From the NCBI RefSeq assembly GCF_007565055.1, contig NC_044560.1, forward strand, positions 88,789,295 to 88,853,294: a stretch of DNA of 64,000 nucleotides, in the 5' to 3' direction. The DNA is from Rhinopithecus roxellana (lineage: Eukaryota > Chordata > Mammalia > Primates > Cercopithecidae). Below are positions 27,101 through 40,800 of this stretch, one piece after another (position 1 is the stretch's first letter; each line of letters begins with the position of its first letter). The notes beneath the pieces were generated by a model. The model was not told the origin of the DNA and ran no database searches. It saw only the letters and a list, made by a program, of their open reading frames with translations. The position numbers were made by a program, and so were the translations under genes.

Positions 27101-28785
27101 CTTAATATCATTAATCATCAAGGAAATGCAAATCAAAATCACAATGAGATATCACCTCACATCCTTTAGGATGACCACTACCAAAAATATAGAACATAAC
27201 ATGTGTTGGCAAGGACATGAAAGAATTGGAACCCTTGTACACCATTGTGTAGGAATGTAAATTGGTAGGAATGTAAATTGGTGCAGCTGCTATGGAAAAC
27301 AATATGGAGGTTCCTCAAAAAATTATAATTACTATACGATCTAGCAATCCTGTTTCTGGGCATATAGCCAAATGAACTGAAATCAGGTCTTGAAGAGATA
27401 CTGCTCACCCATGTTCATTGTGGCATTATTCACAATGGCCAAGAGGTGGAAGCAACTTAAATGTTCATAAGTGGATAAATGGATAAAGAAAATATGGTGT
27501 ATACTCCATGGAATACTATGCAGCCATAAAAAGGTATGAGTTCATGTCCTTTGCAGGGACATGGATGAAACTGGAAACCATCAATCTAAGCAAGCTATCA
27601 CAAGGACAGAAAACCAAACACTGCATGTTCTCACTCATTGGTGGGAGTTGAACAATGAGAACACATGGACACAGGGGAGGGAACATCACACACTGGAGCC
27701 TGTTGGGGGGTGGGGGGCTGGGGGAGGGATAGCATTAGGAGAAATACCTAATGTACATGACGAGTTGATGGGTGCAGCAAACAACATGGCACATGTATAC
27801 CTATGTAACAAACCTGCACGTTGTGCACATGTACCCTAGAACTTAAAGTATAATAATAAAAGAGTAAAAAAAAAAAAAAAAAGAAAAAAGAATATGTGGT
27901 GTATACATACAAGAGGATATTATTCAGTCCTTAAAAGAAGAAAATTCTGTCATATGCTACAGTATGAATGAACCTTGAAGACATTATGCTAAGTGAAATA
28001 ATCCGTCACAAAAAGACAAATACTGCATGATTCCACTTATGTGAGGTATCTAAAGTAGTCAAACTCTTTGAAACAGAAAGTAGAATAGTAGGCCAGGTGC
28101 AGTGATTCATGTTTGTAATCTCAGTGACTCATGCCTGTAAACCCAGCACACTTTGGTAGGCCAAGGCCGGTAGATCACTTGAGGCCAGGAATTCAAGACC
28201 AGCCTGGCCAATGTGGTGAAACCCTGTCTCTACTAAAAATACAGAAATTAACCAGGCATGGTGGGGGGGCACCTATAATCTCAGCTACTTGGGAGGCTGA
28301 GGCAGGAGAATCACTTGAACCCAGGAAGCAGAGGTTGCAGTGAGCCAAGATTGCACCAGTGCCCTCTAGCCTGGTTGATAGAGTGAGACCCTGTCTGCCT
28401 CCCCCACCCCCCCAAGAAAAGGAAGTAGAATGGTAGTTGCCAGGGGAGGGTGCTGGGGGTAAAGGGGAGTTGTTGACTGGATATAGAATTTCAGCTTTGC
28501 AAGATGAAAAAGTTCTACACCCCAGGTATGGGAGCTCATGCCTGTAATCTCAGCACTTTGAGAGAGCCAAGGTAGGGAGGATCGCTTGAGCCCAGGAGTT
28601 CAACACCAGCCTGGACAACAAAGTGAAACCCTGTCTCTACAAAAAAATCAAAAAATTAGCTGGGCATGGTGTCACACACCTGTGGTCCCAGCTACGTGGG
28701 AGGCTGAGACAGGAGGATTGCCTAAGACCAGAAGGTCAAGGCTGCCACTGCACTCCAGCCTAGGCAATACAGCGAGACCCAGTCT

Positions 28786-28836
<51 letters not shown>

Positions 28837-31800
28837 AAAAAAAGGAAAAGAAAAAGTTATAGAGATCCATTGGACAACATATCTAGTTAACATTACTGTA
28901 CTATACACATAAAATGGGTTAAGATGATACATTTTATGTGTTTTTTACAATAAAAAAAAATGATGCCCAGGTCACAACCCAGAGCAAACAAATCATCATC
29001 TCTGTAGGCTGGAGCTCAGGGATTAGTTGTTTTATTTTTTAAGTTTCTTGGTGATTCCAGTGTGCAGGCAAGTTTGAGAACAGCTGGTCTAGATGATGTC
29101 AGATGAACAGCAGCATACACACACATAACACACACGTATGGGAGGTGATAAGGCCTGAGGTTAGTGTTCAGCAAAGGAGTTTCCAAGAGAAGATGCCAGG
29201 AAGGCAGTGGAAGAAATGGTTCCAGGGCTCAGAAAAGGTGTCTGGGAGAAAGATGGAGATGCAGGAGCCATGAGAAGGTGAAGGGATGAAACCGTCCAGG
29301 GAAAATGCATAGAAAGAGAAGAGGAAAGGCTTTCAGGGAATAAGCCTGAGAAACGCCAACATTTAAGAACCAGGCAAAGGAGAATAAGCTTGACAAGAAG
29401 CAGCCAGAGAGGCAGGAGGAAGACCATGGTGATGGAAGCCCAGGGAAGAGAATATTTAGGAAGGTTCCCTCCTGACTTTTCCAGTGGTCAGCCCATTATT
29501 GGTCCACAAGCAAGTGATCTTACTCCCTGATCCTTGGTTTCCCCATGTGTAAAATGGGAACAATGATGACACCTCCTAGGCTTGCTGTGGGAATTTTATG
29601 AAGTAATGTGTATGAGGGACTGAGCATTCCAGCAAGAGGAGCTGGCGCTGGGCAATGTCTTACGCTGACAGGAGACAGAGTAAGATGATGATTCAAACTT
29701 CCCACTGGCTTTCATAAAGTGGACGTTCCTGGTGCCTTCGGGGGATTGAGGAAAGTACTGATCAGACAGTAATAAGGCAAGGAAGTGGAGACAGGGAGTA
29801 GGTGGCACAGGCTCTGTTAAGTGCGTGGATGTGGTTTCTAGTCTTCAATGTTATATACATCTAGCAGCCTCCACTCCATGTCTTTCCCAAATTCCAATTA
29901 AAACAAAGACACAGTAAGAGCTGAAAACCTACACCATCACCATAAACTAGTCTTGACAGTTGATCGCCAGAATGGGCGCTGGAGAGAAGAGTGGCATATT
30001 TCTACTTTGATTAAGCCAGTGGGACTAGATCAAAAAGTGCAATTGTAATGAATCCCCAGGCTACACTGCCCACAGAGTAGCATTGCCTCTCATTCTAAAA
30101 ATAACTCGAAAAATCCTTTATTCTGCCATTCAGTGTCTGACCCTTTAAAAAAAAAAAAAAATTCAGGTCTTTGTCAAGTGGACAATGCACAGCCAGCACT
30201 CTACTGCAGAGCTGCTTTCGAGGAAGAGTGCTCTTCCCTATCTCCCAGGGGCGCTTCTCAGCCAAAATTCACTTTGAGATGGCAGCTCCCAGAAAAGACC
30301 TGAGCACAAAGGTGAGAGGAGTGATGAAGCATTCTAGGAGGTGGCAAAGTTCCTTGTGAATTCAGATAGGGGCAGAGATGGGGAAGGGAGGCTAGAAATG
30401 TCAATTTTGAGCTACAGTTGTGGAAAGTATCAGATGGCCGGGATAGAGAGGATAGAGAGGTAGAAGATGGTTCCATTTCAGCTCCGAAGAGATAATTAGA
30501 TGAAAGCCTGATAAATCCTGCTAATGGAGTTAAAAACTAACACCCAGCACCTGCTCTCCAGCTGTAGATTTAGGATAGGAATCAGCCAGCACCCAAGTGG
30601 GGCCAAAGTTGCAGCAGATACTATTGGAAACCTAGTCAACAGCCTTGTTCCCTTTCCTGCTAGTTGAGCTGAATTTTTGGTTCAGAGTCTGTCTCTCCAC
30701 AGGTGACTTGGGTAAATTCTGGTTGTTCTAAGACATTTGTGTGCACTCATTCCCTTTGCCAATGAATGGTTTAGGGTTGGGCTTTCAGTCCAGTTCTGGC
30801 CAACAAAAGAAGTTAGCTGGAGACATGGGATTCAGAGAAGTTTCTTGCTTTTGAAAAGATACCTGCAAGGAAGAAACAGCTCTTTTTCTGCCTCTGAATG
30901 GTAAGGATGTGACATTTGGAGCTGCTGCAGCCACCTTGCTACCATGAGGGAACCAGCCTATGTGATAAGTATGGCAGAGTGGACAGACAGAAAAAACCTG
31001 GGTCCTTGAGGACACTTTTGAGCTGCTAAATGAACCAAGCTCTAACTCTAGCCCTCTTATGTGAGCTAAGAAAGCATTTAAGTTAAAGTCAGTTAGGGCC
31101 TAGCACTGTGGCTCATGCCTATAATCCCAGAGCTTTGAGAGGCATAGGTGGGGGTCTTGCTTGAGGCCAGGAGTTAGAGACCAGCCTGGGCAACATAGCA
31201 ATACTCTGTCTCTACAAAAAAATTTAAAAAGAAAAAAAAAAAAAGTTAGCTGGGCATGTTGGCACATGCCTGCAGTCCTAGCTACTTGGGAGACTCAGGT
31301 GGGAGGATCACCTGACCCCAGGAGTTTGAGGTTACAGTGAGCCTATGATCACGCCACTGCACTCCAGCCTGAGTGACAGAGTAAGACCTTATCTCTAATA
31401 ATAATAATATAATAATAATATAATAAAATCAGACTGAGATTTATTGTTACTTGCAGCTGAAAACCTCATAACTAATTCAAAGGGCAATTCACGCATCTTT
31501 TTTGTTGTTGTTAACAAACACCAGCTATCTCCTTACTCAAGAACAAGTAAACAGAAAACACCAGAAAGTGGATATATGAAAAAATATTTCAGAATAAGGG
31601 AATAGCAACATTATTCTGAAGACTCAGGACAAGCAGATCTTGAAAAGTGATTTAATATGATAGAGAGTAAGTAAAACGCTCTGGCACTTTAAGAAGAAAG
31701 AAAACACAGCCTCCACCAACTAGGTACAGAAGGTCATAAGGAGAAAACAGATGGAGAAGAAAAAGAAACAAGATGAGAAGAGATATAAATGGACAAACTG

Positions 31801-34800
31801 AGAAGGCCTGGGTGAAGAAACTAAAAGTGCATCAGCAAAATTGAAATATTTAAAATAAAATTCATTACAAATACAAGGAATTTTAACAAAATCACAAGTA
31901 GAATGCAAGACGAACCCCTCTCAGTCTTTGGAACATCAAGTAAAGATTAAGAAGGAACTACAACAATAACTGGTGATGGTTTAACTGATGATTGTTTTAC
32001 AACGGTGTAAAAACAATACAACCATTCTGTCTTTGCACTTTCAATACAGTATTCAATAAATTGCACGAGATACTCAATGTAAAATACTCATTGTAAAATA
32101 GGTGATTTTGCCCACCTGTAGGCTAATGTAAGTGTTCTGGGTATGTTAAAGTAAGCTAGGCTAAGGCATGATATTTGCCAGGCTAGGTGCATTAAATGCA
32201 TTTTCAACTTATAATATTTTCAACTTATATTGAGCCTAATGGGACATAAGCCTGTCATTAAGTTGAGGAAGATCTGCGTATATATACATAGATAGAGATA
32301 GAAATATATAAAGAGAGAGAGAAAAACAACTACACTATAAAATAGTGCACATTGTTTTAAAGTAGCCATGAAATAGTTTAAAAATTTTTACCATGTACGA
32401 ACCTCCATGAAGCACTACAATCAGCAACATAAACAAAATAAAAGCAAGTCATCTGGAAATAAAAGCACATCCTCTAAAATAATTTGAGTCAAAACTACAA
32501 CACTAAAACACAGAAATGTTAACCTTGGACTAAGCAATGGTTTCTTAGCGATGACACCAAAAGCACAAGCAATCATTCAGAATAAATAAATAAATAAATT
32601 CGACTTCATCAAAATTAAAAGTTTTTGGCCAGGCACAGTAGTTCACACCTGTAATCCTTTTGGAGACTGAGGCGGGCGGATCACGAGGTCAGGAGTTCGA
32701 GACCAGCCTGGCCAAGATAGTAAAACTCTGTCTCAACTGAAAATACAAAAAAAAATTAGCTGGGCCTGGCAGTGTGTGCCTGTAATCCCAGCTACTCGGG
32801 AGGCTGATGCAGGAGAATTGCTTGAACCCAGGAGTTGGAGGCTGCAGTGAGCTGAGATTGCGCCACTGCACTTTAGCCCATCTAAAAAAAAAAAAAGCTG
32901 GATGTGGTGGTGTGCACCTGTAGTCCCAGCTACTCCGGAGGCTGAGGCAGGAGAATCGCTTGAACCCAGGAGGTGGAGGTTGCAGTGAGCCGAGATCACA
33001 CCACTGCACTCCACCCTGGGCAACAGAGCAAGACTCCATCTTGGGAGGGGGGGGAGGAAAAGAAGAAACTAAAAGCTTTTGTGATTGAAAGACTATTCTC
33101 AATAAAGTGAAAGCCAAACCACAGAATGGGAGAAAATATTCACAAATCATGTATCTGACAAAGTTTGTATGGGTTAAATTGTGTCTCTAAAAAAGATATG
33201 TTGAAGTCCCAACCACCACCCCGCCATCTCAGAATGTGATCTTATTTTTACAGAGGTAATCAAGTTAAAATGAAGCCATTAGGGGCCGGGCGTGGTGGCT
33301 CATGCCTGTAATCCCAGCACTTTGGGAGGCCAACGCAGGCGGATCACGAGGTCAGGAGATCGAGACCATCCTGGCTAACATGGTGAAGCCGCATCTCTAC
33401 TAAAAATACAAAAAAAATTAGTCAGGCGCGGTGGCGGGTGCCTGTAGTCCTAGCTACTCGGGAGGCAGAGGCAGGAGAATGGCATGAACCTGGGAAGCGG
33501 AGCTTTCAGTGAGCCGAGATCGCGCCACTGCACTCCAGCCTGTGCGACAGAGCGAGACTCTGTCTCAAAAAAAAAAAAAAAATGAGGCCATTAGGGTAGG
33601 CCCTAATCCAACATGACTGGCATCTTCATGAAAAGGAGAATTTGAACACAGAGAAAAACACCTAGAGAGATGATGATGTGAAGACACAGGGAAAAGACAG
33701 TCAAGTGACTAGAGTGATGCATCTGCAAGCCAAGGAACACCAAGGATTGCCAGGAAACATGAGAAGCTGAAAGAGCAGGAAAGGGTCCTCCCCTAGAACC
33801 ATCAGAGAGAGCATGACGCTGATGACACCTAGATTTTACAATACATTTGTTTTAGGCCAGCCAGTTTTTTGGCACCTTGTTACAGCAACCCTGGGAAACT
33901 AACACAAGGGTCTAGTGTCTGTAATACATATCTATAGTTATAATATCTTATAACTTAACGACAAAAAGAAAACCCTACATAGGAAAAGATGTTCAATATC
34001 ATTAGTTATTAGGGAAATACAAATCAAAGCCACAATGAGATACCACCTCACATCTGCTAGGATGGCCACTGTTTAAAAGACAAACAATAACAAATATTGG
34101 TGAGGAGGCGGAGAAACTTGGACCCTTGTACTTTGCAGGTAGGAATACAAAATGGTACAGCTGCTTTGAAAAAGTTGATAATTCCTCAAAAGTTTAAAAA
34201 GTTACTATATGTATTAGTCAGCTCAGGTTACCATAACAAGAAACCACAGACCTTTAATAACAAAGGTGGCTTTCAGGCCAGGCACGGTGGCTCACACCTG
34301 TAATGCTAGTACTTTAGGAGGCCAAGATAGGCAGATCACCTGAGGCCAGGAGTTTCAAACTCCCCTGGCCAACATGGGGAAACCCTGTCTCTACTAAAAA
34401 ATACAAAAATTAGCCAGGCGTGGTGGCACGCACCTGTAATCCCAGCTACTCGGCAAGCTGAGGCATGAGAATTGCTTGAACCTGCTAAGTGGAGGTTGCA
34501 GAGAGCTGAGATTGAACCATTGTACTCCAGCCTGGGTGACAGAGGAAGACTGTCTCAAAAAATAAATAAATAAACAACAAAGGTGGCTTTCCTAACAAAA
34601 GTCACCTTTGGCTTTCATAACAAAAATTTATTTTCTCACACTTCTGGAGGCCAGAAGTCCCAGGTCAAGAGGTCAGCAAATCTGTAATCTGGTGAGAGCT
34701 ATTTTCCTGACCAGCCACCTTCCCACTGTATTCTCATGTGGCCTTTCCTCTGTGCACATATGAAAAAAGAATGAATGAGCTGTGCTGTCTCTCCCTTTTC

Positions 34801-37800
34801 TTATACAGATATCTCCTAATGGATTAGGGGATATCTCATTTGACCTTAATTACCTCCTTATATCTCATTTGACCTTAATTACCTCCTTAAAGGGACTCTC
34901 TCCAAATATAGTCACATTGGGGTTTAGGGTTTTAACACATTAATCTGGAGGTAATATAATTCAGTCCATAACCATATGACTTAGCAATTCCACTCCTAGG
35001 TACCTAACCATGAGAACTGAAAATACACATTTATGCAAAAACATATATTCATTAATGTATTATGAATACATTAATATTCATAATAGTCAAAATATAGAAA
35101 CAGCCCAATGTCTACCAACTGATGAATGGGTAAGCAAAATTGTGGTCTATCCATGCAATGGAATGTTATTGAGCCATAAAAAGGAATGAAGTGACCGGGC
35201 GCAGTGGCTCACGTCTGTAATCCCAGCACTTTGGGAGGCCGAGGCGGGTGGATCACGAGGTCAGGAGATGGAGACCATCCTGGCTAACACAGCGAAACCC
35301 CGTCTTTACTAAAAAAAAATTCAAAAAAATTAGCCGGGCATGCTGGCGGCCTCCTGTAGTCCCAGCTACTCAGGAGGCTGAGGCAGGAGAATGGCATGAA
35401 TCTGGGAGGTGGAGCTTGCAGTGAGCCAAGATCGTACCACCGCACTCCAGCCTGGGTGACAGAACAAGACTCTGTCTCAAAAAAAAGAAAAAAAAAAGGA
35501 ATGAAATATTGATACATGCTACAACATGGATGAACCTTGAAACCATTACGCTAAGTGAAAGAAGCCAGACATGAAAGTTCACATATTGTATAATTCCATG
35601 TATTGAGATGCCAAGAATAGGCAAATCCATAGAAACAGAAAGACTAGTTGTTACCAAGAGCTAGAGGAGGTGGATGGAATGGTGAGTGACTAATGGGTTT
35701 CCTTTCAGGGTGATGAAATGTTTTAAAATTAGATAGTACTTGTTGCACAACTATGTGAATGTATGAAAAATCACTGAATTGTATATTTCAAAAGGGTGAA
35801 TTTTATGTTATATGAATTATACCTAAAGAAAACCTATAATACTAACAATGTGATAATGTTATGTATCAAATGTATTGGAAGTGACAAAGCTATACTCAGA
35901 GGAAAACTCATAGCTTTAAAAAACTTAAACAAAAAATAACTAAGCACTGGACTTGCCTAGAAAAAGACTTCAGAGGTTGGGCGGGGTGGCTCACACCTGT
36001 AATCCCAAAACTTTGGGAGGCCAAGGCAGGTGGATTGCTTGAGTCCAGGAGTTCAAGACTGGTTTGGGCAACATAGTGAGACCCCATCTCTACAAAAAAA
36101 CACAACATTAGCCAGGCATAGTGGTGCGCACTTGTAATATCAGCTACACGGGAGGCTGAGGCAGGAGAATCACTTGAACTCAGGAGGCAGAGATTACAGT
36201 GAGCCAAGATCATGCCACTGCACTCCAGCATGGGTGACAGGCAGAGTGAAACTGTCTCAAAAAAAAAAAAAAAAAAAAAAGACTTCAGGAAAGCAGGATA
36301 GAGGTATTAATAAAGATAAAATCATAAAATATAGCCAGGTATGCTGACCTGCACCTGTACTCCCAGCTGCTTGGGAGGCTGAGGCAGCAGAATCACTGGA
36401 ACCTGGGAAGTGGAGGTTGCAGTGAACTGAGATGGTGACATTGCACTCCAGCCTGGACGACAGAGTGAGGCTCCATCTAAATAAATAAATAAATAAATAA
36501 ATAATAAATAAATCAAACTTTCTCTCCAAAAATGGCATAGAACCCAGAAAGTTTCCCAGGCAGTTTTTCATGCCTTCAAGGAATATATAAATGTGTTATT
36601 AAAACTGTACCAGAGCACAGAAAAAGAAGAAATTTTTCCCAATGCCTTTACCAAAGCCAGCATCACCATAGTGCCAAAACTTAACAACGAACACATTACA
36701 AAACACTAATCTCTCTTAGAATGTAGATGGAAAAAATCTTATAATATAAGCAAATGAACTCAGCAAAACATCCAAAGAATAATATACTCATATCTAGTAG
36801 GGTATAATCCAGGAGTGCAGAGAGTTCACATTGAAAAATCCATTAATAGAATTCATCATACTGACAGGTCAAAAAGGAAAAAAATTGGTCATATTGAAAA
36901 TGCTTAAGAAGCATTTTATAAAATTAGCATCCATTTCTGATTTTAGAAAAGTTCACTGAAGCATTATATGGCCTAGGGGTTAAAGGCACAGGGCTTTGAG
37001 GTCAGACAGACCTGAGTTCCAAGACCAATCTAAGGTGAGTTTCATTGCTTTTTTCTTTCCTTTTTTTTTTTTTTTTTTTTTTTTAAGGTAGAGGCTCGCT
37101 CTGTCGCCCAGGCTGGAGTACAGTGGCACAATCTCCGCTCTCTGCAACCTCCACCTCTGGGGTTCAAGCGATTCTCCTGCCTCAGCCTCCCCAGTAGCTA
37201 GGATTACAGGTGTGCACCACCACTCCTGGGTAATTTTTTTTTTAATTTTTAGAAACAGGGTTTTGCCATGTTGGCCAGGCTGGCTCGAACTTCTGATCTC
37301 AAATGATCCACCTGCCTCAGCCTCCCAAAGTGTTGGGATTACAGGTGTGAACCACAGCGCCCAGCCCCATTTCAATGAATTAATGTAGAAAATCATATTG
37401 CACAGTGCCAAACACAGCGGCACTCATTCAGTGGAAGCTTAGTATTCTTATTGAGAACATGGAAATAGAAGAGTATTTCCTTAACAAGGCTTCTAAATCT
37501 ATCTGTGTCAAAACAGTTAAGATTGTTAATATAAAATGCCAGATAAAAGTTAGTATTACATATACCATCATGCATTGCTACATGATGGGAAGATGTTCTG
37601 AGAAACGTGTTGTTAGGTGATTTCATTGTTGTGCAAACATCAAAGTGTACGTACACAAACCTAGACAGCATAGCCTATGACACACCTAGGCTACAACCTG
37701 TACAGCCTGGGTGACAGCATGTGACTGTACTGAATACTGCAGGCAATTGTGACAGAAAGTACTAAGTGACAGGAGTCTTTCAGCTCTATTATAATCTTAC

Positions 37801-40800
37801 AGGACCACTATCATATATGCCATCCATTGTTGACCAAAATGTCTTCATATGGTGCATGACTATATTAAAACAAAAGGGATTTTATAGGTAGATAGTTACG
37901 AATACAAATACAGAGATCAAGATAGACAGGAAAAATTTTCTGGAAGTATATACTCTAAGATATTAATAGTTGTTTATATCTACGTAATAAGAGTATGGAG
38001 TTTTTCCTTTTCTATACTGAATTTTTAAAAATATGATCCTTTTGTAGTTTGCAAGTGTGATGATTGGGGATTCACACTCGTGTGTGAGATGTGTCACCCT
38101 CAAACCTTTTCATGTTAGCAAAATCCTCATCTGACATGAAAGAAAGATGAAAAAAAAGAATTTTTTAAAATGTAAATGCAATAGCAAACGTTAAATCACA
38201 ATAGAGACAGTAAAAAACAGCACTGTTCCAGAAACCCAGACAAGCTAGGAAATCTCCAAAAGGCAGTGGAAAGGGATTAAGAGTTCAAAATGATAAGGGA
38301 AGTGAAGTGACAAGATTTGAGAATCAGAAAATGAATGTACAACCTAAGGCTTAGAGATATTTTTAAGAGATATATTTGAGCTATCAGAAGTTCTAGTCAA
38401 AGCAGTGGCTGAATAAAACTTTTTTTTTTTTAAGAGACATGGTCTGGCTCTGTCACCCAGGCTGGAGCGCAGTGGCACAATTATCACTCACTGCAGCCTC
38501 AAACTCCTGGGCTCAACTGATCCTCCTGCTTCACCCTCCTGAGCAGCTGGGACTACAGGCACACATCACTATGCCTGGCTAATTTTTAACATTTTTTGTA
38601 GAGACAGGGTCTCACTATGTTGCTCCTGGCCTCAGGCTCCCAAAGTACTGAGACTACCGGAATGAGCCACTGTTCCTGGCCTGAAGAAAACTTCACTCAG
38701 AAAAAAAAAAAAAAAAAAAAAAAAAAGTTGTGCAAATAAAAAGGTTTACTCAAACAAAAGAAATCCATATTGGTGGCCGGGCTCAGTGGCTCATGCCTGT
38801 AATCCCAGCACTTTGGGAGGCCGACGCAGGCAGATCACGAGGTCAGGATATCGAGACCATCCTGGCTAACACGGTGAAACCCCGTCTCTACTAAAAATAC
38901 AAAAAACTAGCCGGGCATGGCAACGTGCACCTGTAGTCCCAGCTACTTGGGAGACTAAGGCAGGAGAATGGCATGAACCCGAGAGGCGGAGCTTGTAGTG
39001 AGCTGAGATCGCGCCACTGCACTCCAGCCTGGGCGACAGAGCAAGACTCAGTCACAAAAAAAAAAAAAAAAAAAAAAAAAAGAAATCCATATTGGTTAAA
39101 TGATTATTTTCGGCCAGGCACGTGGTGGCTTATGCCTGTAATCCCAGCAGTTTGGGAGGCAGAGGCCGGCAGATGACTTGAGGTCAGGAGTTTGACACCG
39201 GCGTGGCCAACATGGTGAAATCCCGTCTCTATTAAAAACACAAAACTTAGCTGGGTGTGGTGGTGCACACTTGTAATCTCAGTTACTCGGGAGGCTGAGG
39301 CAGGAGAATCGCTTGAACCCAGGAGCCAGAGGTTGCTGTGAGCTGTGATCACACCATTACACTCCAGCCTGGGTTACAAGAGCGAAACTCCATTTCAAAA
39401 AAAAAAAAGTTTGGCTGGGTGCACAGTGGCTCACGTCTGTAATCCCAGCACTTTGGGAGACTGAGGCGGGCAGATCATGAGGTTGAGAGATCCAGACCAT
39501 CCTGGTCAACATGGCGAAACCCCATCTTTACTAAAAAATACAAAAATTAGCTGGGTGTGGTGGTATGCACCTGTAGTCCCAGCTACTCGGGAGACTGAGG
39601 CAGGAGAATCATTTGAACCCGGGAGGCAGAGGTTGCAGTGAATCGAGATTGTGCCACTGCACTCCAGCCTGTCGACAGAGCGAGACTCTGTCTCAAAAAA
39701 AAAAAAAGTTTATATTCAACAGTAAGTTAAGTAGGTTAAAGAATTATTCTAACATCCGTGTGCATACGTGTATATGTCATATGCCCAAGTTACGTAGAAA
39801 AGAATGAAAGTAACCCTGGCCTCAGATTTCTCCTTGGCAACACCACTACCAGAAGACAGAAGTGGGATCACAGAAAGCAGGGATGCAGGGTGACAGGCCG
39901 ATCCTATAGCCTCGATTAGGAAGAGAATCGGAAACCATACCACTTGCTTATCTTTCTTGCAAAGAATACAAGCATACTTGAAGGTCCACCCCAGCTGAGA
40001 AGCGAATCAAAAGAAACTGTCAGGAATGAAGGTGTGGTGTAAAAAGGTTGTAGGTCTTCACTTATTCACCTCATGTCCAGACTCAGAGATGTGTTGGCTG
40101 GTGGGTTCCATCGCCCCTACAGCCTAACTCTACAAGCTTCCTTGCCCTTTCCCGGGACCAGGAAAGGAGGTGCAGCAAAACCATGCAGAGGCCGAGTGGT
40201 GGAGGTAAGGGACACAGGACAGGATCCCGCCTCCCGAGACGGAAGGAAGTAAATTCGGCTTCCTACTGACATTTTTTTAAAGGGAAGTTAAGAGATTAAG
40301 GGACTTTCCACCTCTTTTTCCCTGAGAAATCAGCGGCAAGGCCAACTGCAGGGCTGTGAGCGGGACAGAGGCTTTGTGCAAGGCGTCCAGGAGAAAGGCG
40401 AGCACCCAGAGGCTTCCCGCAGACGCACAGAACTGCGCATCTCCCCTCTGGCCCGGTAGTAAGGGGACGTCTGCATCCTCAGTCCCTCTCGCACACTGGG
40501 GAGGGCGACTGATGCTGGGGCGTCCGGGGGGTGACTTTGTGTCCTGGAGAGGGGCGGGGTGCGTGTACAGAGGGTGGCTTCTCTGGGGGCGGGTGGGTGA
40601 GGCTCCTGCTAGACCGACCGGGTGGCCCCGAAAGGGCGCGGGGACCTCAGGGTGGGGGGCGCGGGCGGCCTTACCCCCGGGCCCGGTGGAGACGGTGACC
40701 TGCGCGTAGGTGGCTCCCGCGGCGGCCGCCGGGCCCGAGACGCCGTTGAGTGCGGCCACGCGCACGGTGTAGCGCGCTCCGGGCCGCAGGTGCAGCAGCG

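Larger units (their letters stand above)
27886..28960 (+). mobile_element. Older L1 (L1M-type) 3' end, split by two Alus
   Basis: Segments 27,886-28,090, 28,419-28,520 and 28,847-28,960 join into an L1M tail: GAATATTATTCAGCC-like, CATGATTCCACTTATGTGAG, GAATGGTAGTTGCCAGGGGA, then an AATAAAAAA end. Confidence 0.85.
34203..34972 (-). mobile_element. Second LTR-like element of the same family, opposite orientation
   Basis: TGTATTAGTCAGCTCAGGTT to ATTCAGTCCATAACCA, inserted in the L1 at ACTATA/TATGACT. Contains an Alu and a perfect 29-bp tandem duplication (34,831-34,859 and 34,860-34,888). Confidence 0.55.
32521..35825 (+). mobile_element. Old L1 (L1M-type) broken by two LTR-like elements and four Alus
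   Basis: The L1 can be traced through 32,521-32,626, 33,060-33,164, 33,906-34,202, 34,973-35,192 and 35,491-35,825. Phrases include ATGACACCAAAAGCACAAGC, GAATGGGAGAAAATATTCAC, CACAATGAGATACCACCTCA, ACATGGATGAACCTTGAAAC and AATTTTATGTTATATGAATT. All segments are collinear on the plus strand. Confidence 0.85.

Noticed and set aside
27561..27839. 92-codon open frame near 27.6 kb
   Set aside because: Translation of the L1 3' UTR, not a gene.
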